The translations under genes and the position numbers were made by a program. This document shows, one piece after another, positions 47,886-55,658 of a stretch of 64,000 bases of DNA. The DNA is taken from positions 3,286,001-3,350,000 of the forward strand of contig NZ_JARRAG010000002.1 in the NCBI RefSeq assembly GCF_029589435.1, written 5' to 3'. The notes beneath the pieces were generated by a model, which saw only the letters and a program-made list of their open reading frames with translations, was not told the DNA's origin and made no database searches. Each line of letters opens with the position of its first letter. Position 1 is the first letter of the stretch. The DNA comes from Paludisphaera mucosa. Lineage in GTDB: Bacteria; Planctomycetota; Planctomycetia; Isosphaerales; Isosphaeraceae.

Positions 47886-48416
47886 TTGCACCCGCCGGCC
47901 GACGACGAGCTTGATTTCGAGGGCGACGACCCCCAGCCCCCGCCGCCGCCCGATTTCGAGGTGGACGTCGGCGACTCGCAGGGCCACGTCGCGATCGACC
48001 GCGACGCCGTCAGGGCGCTCGTCGAGCGGGTCCTGCGCGGCGAAGGGGTCGCCGCGGCGTCGATCTCGGTGGCCTTCGTCGACGACCCGACCATCCACCG
48101 CGTCAACCGCGAGCACCTCGCCCACGACGAGCCGACCGACGTCATCACGTTCCTCCTCTCGGACGAGGACGACGAACGCCTCTCGGGCGAGGTCGTCGTC
48201 TCGGCCCAGACCGCCGCGAGGGTGGCGGCCGAGGTCGGCGTCGAGCCCTGGAACGAGGTCGCCCTGTACGTGGTCCACGGCCTGCTGCACCTCTGCGGCT
48301 GCGACGACCTCGACGAGGCCTCGGCGGCCGAGATGCGGGCCCGCGAGGACGCCGCCCTGGCCCGCGTGGGCCTGGCCAACCCCTTCCTCCCGGCCGGACG
48401 TCGAACCTCACCCTGA
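47886..48416 (+). CDS. ybeY: endoribonuclease YbeY (16S rRNA maturation)
   Basis: 176 aa from TTG 47886, three bases after the previous stop, with AGAGGA about 10 bases upstream; no ATG exists in the region, so a TTG or downstream GTG start is needed. An acidic, Pro-rich extension precedes the core: SVAFVDDPTIHRVNREHLAHDEPTDVITFLLSD and the zinc site VVHGLLHLCGCDDLDEASAAEMRARE. In most YbeY proteins the motif ends GYDH with a third His ligand; here it reads GCDD. It acts in ribosome quality control and rRNA processing. Confidence 0.93.
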   Translation: MHPPADDELDFEGDDPQPPPPPDFEVDVGDSQGHVAIDRDAVRALVERVLRGEGVAAASISVAFVDDPTIHRVNREHLAHDEPTDVITFLLSDEDDERLSGEVVVSAQTAARVAAEVGVEPWNEVALYVVHGLLHLCGCDDLDEASAAEMRAREDAALARVGLANPFLPAGRRTSP

Positions 48417-48434
48417 CCCGGGAGACCCCTGCGA

Positions 48435-49733
48435 GTGGACGGGCCGAGCTGGACCTGGATGTTGATCGTCTGCACGCCCGCCTTCCTCGTGCACGTGGTC
48501 GCGATCGCCCTGACCAAGGCGCTCCAGTCGTACTCCCGGAGCCGGCTCGAGGAGCTGACCGAGGCCCGGGGCCGGCCGGGGCGCGCCGACGAGGTCGACC
48601 ACCTCGACTCCCGCACCGAACGCGCCGCCGAGGTGGTCGCGGTCGCTAGCGGGCTGCTGCTGGCCGCGGCGGCGGGCGTCTACCTGGATCGCCAGGTCTC
48701 GGCGGCCGGCTTCGCGATGGTCGTCCTGGCCACGGCCCTGCTGGGGGTGGCGACGTACGTGACGTCGGGCGTCCTGGGGGCGTATTTCGCCGAATCGCTC
48801 ATCGATCGCCTGTGGCCGGCCGCGCGGCTGATCCGGGCCGTCGCCCTGCCGGCCACCGCCGCGGCGGCGGGCCTGGAGCGGGCCGTCGAGTGGTATTCCG
48901 GCGGCGACGAAGGCCGCCCCCGGCCGGCGAGCGTCGAGGTGGAGGTCCCCGGCGACCTGGAGGACGACGAGGACCTGGAGCCCGAGCTGCCCGAACAGGC
49001 CCGCGACCTGATGGGCAACGTCGTCGAGCTGACCCGCACGGTGGTCTCCGAGATCATGCAGCCGCGGACGGCGATCGTCATGCTGCCGTCCACCGTGACC
49101 GCCCAGGAAGCCGCCCAGACCTTCCGCACGACCGGCCGCAGCCGGATCCCCCTCTACGGCCGGAACCGCGACGACGTGGTCGGCATGCTCCTGGTGAAAG
49201 ACCTGCTCGACCGGATGGTCGCCGCCGCGCCGGGCGAGGTCGTCGTCCCCTCCCGGATCGCCCGCGAGGCCTATTACGTCCCCGAGACCAAGAACGCCTT
49301 CCAGCTCCTGGAGGACCTGCGGTTCCGACGGGCCCCGATGGCCGTCGTCCTCGACGAGTACGGCGGCGTCGCCGGGCTGGTCACGATGGAGGACCTCGTC
49401 GAGCAGCTCGTCGGCCCGATCCACGACGAGCACGACGCCCCGACGGCCGACGACCCGGTCGTCCCCCTGGGCGACTCGACTTTCGAGGTCTCGGCCGGGG
49501 TCGAGCTGACGGAGCTGAACGAGCGGTTCGGCGTCCACCTGCCGACCGACGAGGAGTATCAGACCGTCGGCGGCCTGGCCCTGCACGCCCTGGGACGGCT
49601 CCCCGAGCCGGGGGCCAGCTTCCGCCGCGACGGCATCGAGTTCACCGTGCTGGCCGTCGGCGACCGCTCGATTCGCCGCATCAAGATCGACCTCGAGCCG
49701 GCCCCCGAGAAGGCCCACGGCGCGAACCCCTGA
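48435..49733 (+). CDS. CBS/CorC-HlyC domain membrane protein (CNNM/hemolysin-C-like)
   Basis: 432 aa from GTG 48435, GGGAG 10 bases before. The N-terminus holds three or four helices (WMLIVCTPAFLVHVVAIAL, VVAVASGLLLAAAAGVYL, FAMVVLATALLGVATYVTSG) that replace a standard CNNM domain. Then come an acidic linker and two CBS repeats (VSEIMQPRTAIVMLP, GRSRIPLYGRNRDDVVGMLLVKDLLD; FQLLEDLRFRRAPMAVVLDEYGGVAGLVTMEDLVEQLVG). A CorC_HlyC domain ends it (FEVSAGVELTELNERFG). Relatives export or regulate Mg and Co or bind nucleotides. It follows ybeY, where many genomes also have it. Confidence 0.92.
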   Translation: MDGPSWTWMLIVCTPAFLVHVVAIALTKALQSYSRSRLEELTEARGRPGRADEVDHLDSRTERAAEVVAVASGLLLAAAAGVYLDRQVSAAGFAMVVLATALLGVATYVTSGVLGAYFAESLIDRLWPAARLIRAVALPATAAAAGLERAVEWYSGGDEGRPRPASVEVEVPGDLEDDEDLEPELPEQARDLMGNVVELTRTVVSEIMQPRTAIVMLPSTVTAQEAAQTFRTTGRSRIPLYGRNRDDVVGMLLVKDLLDRMVAAAPGEVVVPSRIAREAYYVPETKNAFQLLEDLRFRRAPMAVVLDEYGGVAGLVTMEDLVEQLVGPIHDEHDAPTADDPVVPLGDSTFEVSAGVELTELNERFGVHLPTDEEYQTVGGLALHALGRLPEPGASFRRDGIEFTVLAVGDRSIRRIKIDLEPAPEKAHGANP

Positions 49734-49739
49734 CCGGCC

Positions 49740-49768
49740 CCGACGTCGATCGCACGCCTCGATATAAT
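49740..49768 (+). promoter_or_regulatory. probable promoter of recO
   Basis: A perfect TATAAT at 49763-49768, rare in this GC-rich DNA, lies in the 91-base gap before recO; the best -35 at 17-base spacing is CCGACG (49740-49745), which is weak. Confidence 0.45.
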
Positions 49769-49824
49769 GGATCGCGGCCGCTCGGTCGTCGCTCGGGGAT
49801 CCGGATCTATGGGGGGACGGGACC

Positions 49825-50571
49825 TTGCCCGCGAATCGCTCGCTGGCCCTGGTGGTGCGCACCGTCGACGTCTTCGAGACCAGCCTGGTCGTCACGCTCT
49901 TCACGCGCGAGCTGGGCAAGGTCGCCGCGCTCGCCAAGGGGGGGCGACGGCTGAAGTCGCCGTTCCAGGGTGGCCTTGACCTGCTGGGCGTTTCGGATAT
50001 CGTGCTGCTGCCCAAGGCGTCGGAGTCGCTGGACCTCCTGACCGAGTCCGCGCCTGTGGAGCGGTTCCCATGTCTGCGCCGCGATCTGGCGGCCCTGTAT
50101 GCCGGCTATTACATCGCCGAACTGCTGACCGACCTGACGGACTATCACGACCCGCACCCCAAGCTGTTCGACGCGGCGAGGATCACCTTGCGGCATCTGG
50201 GCGAGGCGGGATTGCGGGCGCGGCGGGTCCTCCGGTTCGAGCTGGCGTGCCTGCGGGAGATCGGCCTGATGCCGCTCCTCGACCGGTGCGCCCACTGCGG
50301 CGAGCCCCTGGATCCGGAAGTCGAATCGGTGGCGTTCGGCCCGGCGACCGGGGGGGCCCTCTGCCCGGCCTGCCGCCCCGGCCAGCCGCACGTCATGACG
50401 ACGTCGCGGCGGACGATCGAGAGCATGAGGGCCCTGGCCAGCCCGGGGAACGAGTGGCGGGAGCGGGAGATGGGCGGTTCCGAACTCGCGGCCGTCCGAC
50501 AGACGGTCGGCGCCGTCGTCAGTCACGTCCTGGGCCACCGACCGAGGGTCTGGCCCTTCCTGGGAGTCTGA
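49825..50571 (+). CDS. recO: DNA repair protein RecO
   Basis: 248 aa from TTG 49825; no ATG fits and the product starts MPANRSLALVVRTVDVFETSLVV. The N-terminal OB fold is followed by a helical part (LRRDLAALYAGYYIAELLTDLTDYHDPHPKLFD) and a four-cysteine zinc site (CAHCGEP and CPAC). RecO loads RecA with RecR in gap repair. Length is normal for the family. Confidence 0.94.
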   Translation: MPANRSLALVVRTVDVFETSLVVTLFTRELGKVAALAKGGRRLKSPFQGGLDLLGVSDIVLLPKASESLDLLTESAPVERFPCLRRDLAALYAGYYIAELLTDLTDYHDPHPKLFDAARITLRHLGEAGLRARRVLRFELACLREIGLMPLLDRCAHCGEPLDPEVESVAFGPATGGALCPACRPGQPHVMTTSRRTIESMRALASPGNEWREREMGGSELAAVRQTVGAVVSHVLGHRPRVWPFLGV

Positions 50572-50644
50572 GCCGATGAACCCGGCACGATGGATCGTCG
50601 GCCTCTCCGCAAACCGCGACCGCGCGATTCGAGAACGAGAAACC

Positions 50645-52000
50645 ATGAGCCGATCGTCTCCACGGATGGTGTTCGCGAAGTGGGCCTGCGCCGCGCTGAT
50701 CCTGGGATCGGCCGCGGGCTGCCAGAGCTTCCGCGCGCCGTTCGCGCAGTGGAGTTCGAGCTACGACTCCGGCCTGGCCCGGCCCCTGTCCAAGGACGAG
50801 CTGGCGCGCTCGAAGTCCGAGAAGGTCACCGACGCCGGCTCGCTGCTGAGGCGCTGGCTGAGCCCCCGCGACCCCTCGGCCAACAACGACGCGAACGGCG
50901 GCGGCGGGGCCGCGGCCGACCGCAACCCCACGGGCGAGATCCTGGGCTCGAACGGCTGGCGGCCGTTCATGAAGTCGCCCCCCAACCCCGACGCCCAGAA
51001 GGAGCTCGACGCCGCCTTCGCCCTCTACGAGGCCGGCAAGCTCTCCGAGGCCGAGGCCGCGTTCTCGAAGATCGCCAAGGCTCGCAAGGAGAGCCCCTGG
51101 GGCGAGAAGGCCCAGTACCAACTGGCCGAGACCCAGTTCAAGCGCCGCAAGTTCCTCGCCGCCCACGACAGCTTCGAGAAGCTCGCCGCCGACTACCCCG
51201 GCACCCAGCGGATGGAAGACCTGGTCTCCCGCGAGTACGAGATCGCCCAGATCTGGATGGCCCAGAACGACCCCAAGGCCAAGCCCGAGCAGAAGCTCGC
51301 CTGGTACACCCACTTCACCGGCGAGCAGGCGGTCATCGACACCCAGGGCAACGCGCTCAAGGCCCTCGAACACGTCCGCCACCACGCGCCCGACGGCCCG
51401 CTCGCCGACGACGCCGTGATGCAGATCGCCGACTACCACATGGCCAACGCCGACTACGAGTCGGCGGCGATCTACTACGACGAGATGATCAGCACGCACC
51501 CCAAGAGCCCGTTCCTCCACCGGGCCCACCTCGCCGCGATCGACGCCCGGGTCAAGGGCTACCTCGGCCCCGCCTACGACGGCGAAGGGCTCGAGAAGGC
51601 CCGCGACCTCGTCCAGCAGACCATGAAGACCTTCCCCGAGGACCAGGCGAGCTACGAGAAGCTCTACCACACGCTCGACCTCATCAACGACCAGGAGGCC
51701 GAGCGGACGTACAACATCGGCGCCTATTACAAGAAGGTCGGCAAGGTGGCCTCGGCCGAGTATTACTTCGGCAAGATCCCCCAGCGCTGGCCCAACAGCC
51801 CCTGGGCCGTGAAGGCCAAGACCGACCTGGCCACCCTGGCCAAGCTCCCGCGCAAGGCGAGCCTGCCGAGCAAGATCCTGACCCAGCCCGGCGCCACCGA
51901 CCCCTACTACAGCGCCGGGGGCGGGATGATGGGCGGCATGGGAGGCATGGGCGGCGGCATGGGCGGCATGGGCGGCGGCGGCGGCGGCGGCATGATGTGA
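50645..52000 (+). CDS. BamD-like TPR lipoprotein with GGM-rich C-terminal tail
   Basis: 451 aa from ATG 50645, which begins the lipoprotein signal (FAKWACAALILGSAAGCQSF). ATG 50576 upstream has a better ribosome site, but the added codons lack the local bias. TPR units run from about residue 115 (KELDAAFALYEAGKLSEAEAAFSKIAKA, YQLAETQFKRRKFLAAHDSFEKLAADYPGTQ) to 390, in the layout of BamD/ComL, which helps insert outer-membrane proteins. The last 27 residues are only Gly and Met. The next gene, lptE, supports a role in outer-membrane assembly. Confidence 0.88.
   Translation: MSRSSPRMVFAKWACAALILGSAAGCQSFRAPFAQWSSSYDSGLARPLSKDELARSKSEKVTDAGSLLRRWLSPRDPSANNDANGGGGAAADRNPTGEILGSNGWRPFMKSPPNPDAQKELDAAFALYEAGKLSEAEAAFSKIAKARKESPWGEKAQYQLAETQFKRRKFLAAHDSFEKLAADYPGTQRMEDLVSREYEIAQIWMAQNDPKAKPEQKLAWYTHFTGEQAVIDTQGNALKALEHVRHHAPDGPLADDAVMQIADYHMANADYESAAIYYDEMISTHPKSPFLHRAHLAAIDARVKGYLGPAYDGEGLEKARDLVQQTMKTFPEDQASYEKLYHTLDLINDQEAERTYNIGAYYKKVGKVASAEYYFGKIPQRWPNSPWAVKAKTDLATLAKLPRKASLPSKILTQPGATDPYYSAGGGMMGGMGGMGGGMGGMGGGGGGGMM
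51917..51997 (+). repeat. GGC/ATG tract coding Gly-Met tail
   Basis: 27 consecutive Gly or Met codons closing the BamD-like gene, of the same composition as the tract at 28835-28975. Confidence 0.85.
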
Positions 52001-52085
52001 TCGCAGGCAAGGAAGGCCCCGGCGACCCTCCCCGAGATCAAGGGGGGGGCCGCCGGACGCCCAGGCCCAGGAAGAGGCTGCCCTC

Positions 52086-52658
52086 ATGTTCGGACTCCAC
52101 CAGCGACGGGACCCCGCCGCCCCCACGCCCCGGCGACCGACGGCCGCGGCCTGGGCCCTGCTGGCGCTCGTCGGCCTCGCGGCGTGCGGCTGCGGCTACT
52201 CGTTCCGCGCCCCCTACGACAAGAGCGTCCGGACCGTCTACGTCCCGATGTTCAAGTCGCAGACCTTCACCCGCGACGTCGAGAAGATGCTCACCGAGAT
52301 GGTCCAGAAGGAGATCGGCCGCCGCACGCCCTACCGGCTCGTCGACGACGTCGACGCCGCCGACACCGTGCTCACCGGCACGATCAACTTCGTCGACAAG
52401 AACATCGTCGTCGAGAGCCCCTTCAACCTCCCGCGGCAGCTCACGCGGACGGTGAACGTGAGCGTCAACTGGGTGCACAACCCGCCCACGACGACCGAGA
52501 AGACCCGGGCGCCGACCATCATCTCGGACACGGTGAACTTCGTCCCCGAGATCGGCGAGACCTCGCTGACCGCCACGTATCAGGTCTGCCAGAGACTGGC
52601 CGCGCAGATCATCGATATGATGGAGCAGCCCTGGTACACCGAGGAAGACCTGAAGTAG
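52086..52658 (+). CDS. lptE: LptE-like outer-membrane LPS assembly lipoprotein
   Basis: 190 aa with a lipoprotein signal (AAAWALLALVGLAACGCGYSF; Cys at the LAAC or ACGC site). The mature start GCGYSFRAPYDKSVRTVYVPMFKSQTF is the LptE/YtfQ-type opening, followed by VEKMLTEMVQKEIGRRTPYRLVDDVDAADTVLTG and a beta-rich rest. LptE plugs the LptD barrel that places lipopolysaccharide in the outer leaflet. It lies 85 bases after the BamD-like gene and 20 before folP. Confidence 0.88.
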   Translation: MFGLHQRRDPAAPTPRRPTAAAWALLALVGLAACGCGYSFRAPYDKSVRTVYVPMFKSQTFTRDVEKMLTEMVQKEIGRRTPYRLVDDVDAADTVLTGTINFVDKNIVVESPFNLPRQLTRTVNVSVNWVHNPPTTTEKTRAPTIISDTVNFVPEIGETSLTATYQVCQRLAAQIIDMMEQPWYTEEDLK

Positions 52659-52678
52659 CCCGACGGAGGGACCGGCCC

Positions 52679-53527
52679 GTGAGCGCCACCTGGGAGTCGC
52701 AAGGCCGGACCCTCGTCGCCGACGCCGTCCCCAAGGTCATGGGGATCGTCAACGTCACGCCCGACAGCTTCTCGGACGGCGGCCGCTGGGCCACGGCCGA
52801 CGCCGCCGTCGAGCACGGCCTGAGGCTCCTGCAGGACGGGGCCGACATCCTCGACGTCGGCGGCGAGTCGACCCGGCCCGGCGCCGCGATCGTGCCCGTC
52901 GCCGAGGAGATCCGCCGGCTCGCCCCGGTGATCGAACGGCTCGCCGACGCCCACGCCCCGATCTCCGTCGACACCATGAAGCCCGAGGTCGCCCGCATGG
53001 CGATCCGCGCCGGGGCCTGCATCATCAACGACGTCTCCGGGCTCCGCGACCCGGAGATGGCCGAGGTCGCGGCCGAAACGGGGGCCGCCGTCGTCCTCAT
53101 GCACATGCAGGGGACGCCCCAGACCATGCAGGACGCGCCCCATTACGACGACGTGGTCGAGGAGGTCCTCGGCTACCTCGCCGAACGCGTCCACTGGTGC
53201 CAGTCCATGGGGATCGCGCGGGCGCGGATCGCCATCGACCCGGGGATCGGCTTCGGCAAGACCTACGAGCACAACCTGGCGCTCTTGCGGAACCTCCGGC
53301 GATTCGAGACCCTGGACTGCGTCGTGGTGCTGGGCGTCTCGCGCAAGGGGCTGCTCAAGACGATGACGGGCCGGGGCATGGACCAACGGCTCACCAGCTC
53401 GGTCGTCTGCTCGCTCGCCGGCTGCACGCTCGGCGCAAGCGTCGTCCGGGTCCACGACGTCGGCCCGATGGCCGACGCGATCAAGGTCTGGAACCTCGTG
53501 AGGGGTTGGGGGTCGAGCGATGTCTGA
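52679..53527 (+). CDS. folP: dihydropteroate synthase
   Basis: 282 aa from GTG 52679, with GGAGGG 8 bases upstream. It joins the pterin precursor to p-aminobenzoate in folate synthesis and is the sulfonamide target. Landmarks are VMGIVNVTPDSFSDGG, DILDVGGESTRPGA, SVDTMKPEVARMA, CIINDVSGL, DPGIGFGKTYEHN and LGVSRKGLL. It overlaps proA by 8 bases, so the two are coupled. Confidence 0.96.
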   Translation: MSATWESQGRTLVADAVPKVMGIVNVTPDSFSDGGRWATADAAVEHGLRLLQDGADILDVGGESTRPGAAIVPVAEEIRRLAPVIERLADAHAPISVDTMKPEVARMAIRAGACIINDVSGLRDPEMAEVAAETGAAVVLMHMQGTPQTMQDAPHYDDVVEEVLGYLAERVHWCQSMGIARARIAIDPGIGFGKTYEHNLALLRNLRRFETLDCVVVLGVSRKGLLKTMTGRGMDQRLTSSVVCSLAGCTLGASVVRVHDVGPMADAIKVWNLVRGWGSSDV

Positions 53528-54833
53528 GGCGGGGACGGCGGTCGAGGCTCGGGGACGGGACGAACTGGCGACGGACGGGGACCTCGACGCGCTCTGCCGG
53601 GGGCTCGCCTCGCGGGCGAAGCGGGCGGCCCGCGCGCTGGCGACGGCCGGCCCCGGCGCCAAGGACGCCTGGCTCGACGCCGCAGCGAAGGCCCTCGAAT
53701 CCCGTTCCGGCGAGATCCTGGAGGCCAACGCCCGCGACGTCGAGGCCGCGCCGGGCCTGGGCCTGAACGCGGCGGCCGTGGATCGCCTGACGCTCAGCCC
53801 CAGGCGGATCGGCGAGATGGCCCGCAGCCTGCGCGAGGTGGCCGCCCTGGCCGACCCGATCGGCGAGGTCGTCCGGTCGAGCAAGCGGCCCAACGGGCTC
53901 GACGTCGTGCAGGTCCGGGTGCCGCTGGGCGTGATCTTCATGATCTACGAGAGCCGCCCGAACGTCACGATCGACGCCGCCGCCATCGCCGTCAAGAGCG
54001 GCAACGCGGCCATCCTCCGGGGCGGCAAGGAGGCGATCCACTCCAACCGGGCGCTGCACCGCGTTCTGGCCGACGAGCTGGCCCGCCACGGCCTGCCCGA
54101 GCACGGCGTCCAGCTCGTGGCCACGACCGACCGCGCGGCCGTCGGCAAGCTGCTGGCGCTCCCCGAGTTCATCGACCTGGCGATCCCCCGGGGCGGCGAA
54201 GGGCTCATCCGTCGCGTCGTCGCCGAGGCGAAGATGCCCGTGATGAAGCACTATCAGGGCATCTGCGCCGTGTACATCGACGAGGCCGCCGACCCCGAGA
54301 CGGCGACCCGGATCATCGTCAACGCCAAGGCCCAGCGCCCGGGCGTCTGCAACGCCGCCGAGACCCTGCTCGTCCACCGCGCCATCGCCCCCTCCTGGCT
54401 GCCGAAGGCCGCCTCCGCTTTGCGAGCGGCCGGGGTCTCCCTCCGCGCCGACGCCCAGGCCCGCGCGATCCTCCCCGACGCCGCCGCCGCCTCCGACGAG
54501 GACTGGGACACCGAGTTCCTCGACAAGATCCTGGCCGTGAAGGTGGTCGACTCGATGGACGAGGCGATCGAGCACATCGCCCGCCACGGCTCGTCGCACA
54601 CCGAGGCCATCGTCACCCGCGACCTCGCCGCCGCCCGCAGGTTCGTCGCCCAGGTGGACAGCTCCGCCGTCATGGTCAACGCCAGCACCCGCTTCAACGA
54701 CGGCGGCCAGCTCGGCCTCGGCGCCGAGATCGGCATCAGCACCGACAAGTATCACGCCCGCGGCCCCTGCGGGCTCCGCGAACTCACCTCCACCAAGTGG
54801 ATCGTCTACGGCGACGGCCAGGTCCGCGAATAG
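53520..54833 (+). CDS. proA: gamma-glutamyl phosphate reductase
   Basis: 437 aa from ATG 53520. It reduces glutamyl phosphate to the semialdehyde in proline synthesis. Family segments are VRVPLGVIFMIYESRPNVTIDAAAIAVKSGNAAILRGGKEAIHSN, then AIPRGGEGLIRRV, the catalytic Cys in AQRPGVCNAAETLLVH, and NASTRFNDGGQLGLGAEIGISTDKYHARGPCGLREL. Length is normal. The start overlaps folP; proB is not nearby. It ends the housekeeping run. Confidence 0.96.
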   Translation: MSEAGTAVEARGRDELATDGDLDALCRGLASRAKRAARALATAGPGAKDAWLDAAAKALESRSGEILEANARDVEAAPGLGLNAAAVDRLTLSPRRIGEMARSLREVAALADPIGEVVRSSKRPNGLDVVQVRVPLGVIFMIYESRPNVTIDAAAIAVKSGNAAILRGGKEAIHSNRALHRVLADELARHGLPEHGVQLVATTDRAAVGKLLALPEFIDLAIPRGGEGLIRRVVAEAKMPVMKHYQGICAVYIDEAADPETATRIIVNAKAQRPGVCNAAETLLVHRAIAPSWLPKAASALRAAGVSLRADAQARAILPDAAAASDEDWDTEFLDKILAVKVVDSMDEAIEHIARHGSSHTEAIVTRDLAAARRFVAQVDSSAVMVNASTRFNDGGQLGLGAEIGISTDKYHARGPCGLRELTSTKWIVYGDGQVRE

Positions 54834-54976
54834 CCGTCGACACCCTCACGATAGAATGCTTGCATGGCCTGCCCGTTCGTGTCAAAATCTCGCGAAGTTC
54901 GACAATTCCGCAATGCGCTGCAAGACTTGCGGGAAACATCGCCGACGCGAGACACCCACACGACGAGGGCCGATCC

Positions 54977-55579
54977 ATGAGGCTGCGGACATCGCAGGCG
55001 TTCCGTCCCTGCGGGGAGATGGTGGAGCGGAGGCTCTTGACCGCGGCCCTGCCGCCGATGCGGGCGGCGGCCGCCGAGCGGGCTCTGCACCGCCAGCGGC
55101 CGGTCAACCCCGCCCTACGGCCGCCCCTCCGGCGCACGCCGGGCGTGACGGTGCCCGGCCCCGCCGGCCCGACGACGACCATCGGCGCGGGGTTCCTGGG
55201 CAACCAGGGTCCGGCGATCAATCGACCGACCATTCCGGCCGCGAACGTCAGCTACGGGCTCGTGACGATCACGAACACGACGCAGGCGACGATCGCCTTC
55301 AGCGTCTCGGCGTCGACCTACCAGGGCGGGAAGTTCTACGACTTCACGCTCAATCCCGGCAAGAGCGAGGTCTTCTACGCCCCGTTCGGCGGCCCGTTCA
55401 ACAGCGCCCCGACGTTCCAGGTGAGCTTCGACACGGCCGAGCGCCGCAGCGCGATCCAGCTCGCCGAGGTCGACACGGTCTACGCCCCGGCCCGCTGGAC
55501 GCCGACCGACGTCAGCCAGGGTCGCCCCTACGCGATCGTCGCCGAGTTCGGCGCCCTGAACGTCGTCCCCGTCTCCTGA
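54977..55579 (+). CDS. secreted beta-rich hypothetical protein with LEPR-XLL-like start
   Basis: 200 aa from ATG 54977. Residues about 14-22 read MVERRLLTA, a loose form of the LEPR-XLL motif seen at 600-1238. A Pro/Arg-rich segment leads to a beta domain (VSYGLVTITNTTQATIAFSVSASTYQGGKFYDFTLNPGKSEVFYAPFGGPF) that looks like a small immunoglobulin-like or C2-like sandwich. No catalytic residues are evident. Unusual A- and T-rich bases in the upstream 140 bases suggest its own promoter. Confidence 0.72.
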   Translation: MRLRTSQAFRPCGEMVERRLLTAALPPMRAAAAERALHRQRPVNPALRPPLRRTPGVTVPGPAGPTTTIGAGFLGNQGPAINRPTIPAANVSYGLVTITNTTQATIAFSVSASTYQGGKFYDFTLNPGKSEVFYAPFGGPFNSAPTFQVSFDTAERRSAIQLAEVDTVYAPARWTPTDVSQGRPYAIVAEFGALNVVPVS

Positions 55580-55596
55580 GCGACCGAAACGCAAAA

Positions 55597-55630
55597 GGCC
55601 GACCGCCCCGGTGTGAGGGGGCGGCCGGCC
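55597..55630 (-). terminator. terminator between convergent genes, mainly for the vWA gene
   Basis: A 13-bp stem with one mismatch (55597-55609 with 55618-55630) and an 8-base loop sits between genes ending at 55579 and 55659. Read leftward it is followed by TTTT, so it fits termination of the vWA gene. Confidence 0.65.
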
Positions 55631-55658
55631 CGGTGTCGGGATTGCGGCGGCGTGGGGA

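Noticed and set aside
50576-50644. Longer start for the BamD-like gene
   Set aside because: The ribosome site is good, but the codons (CGA, GCA, ATT, GAA) are unlike the gene and it would bury the lipoprotein signal.
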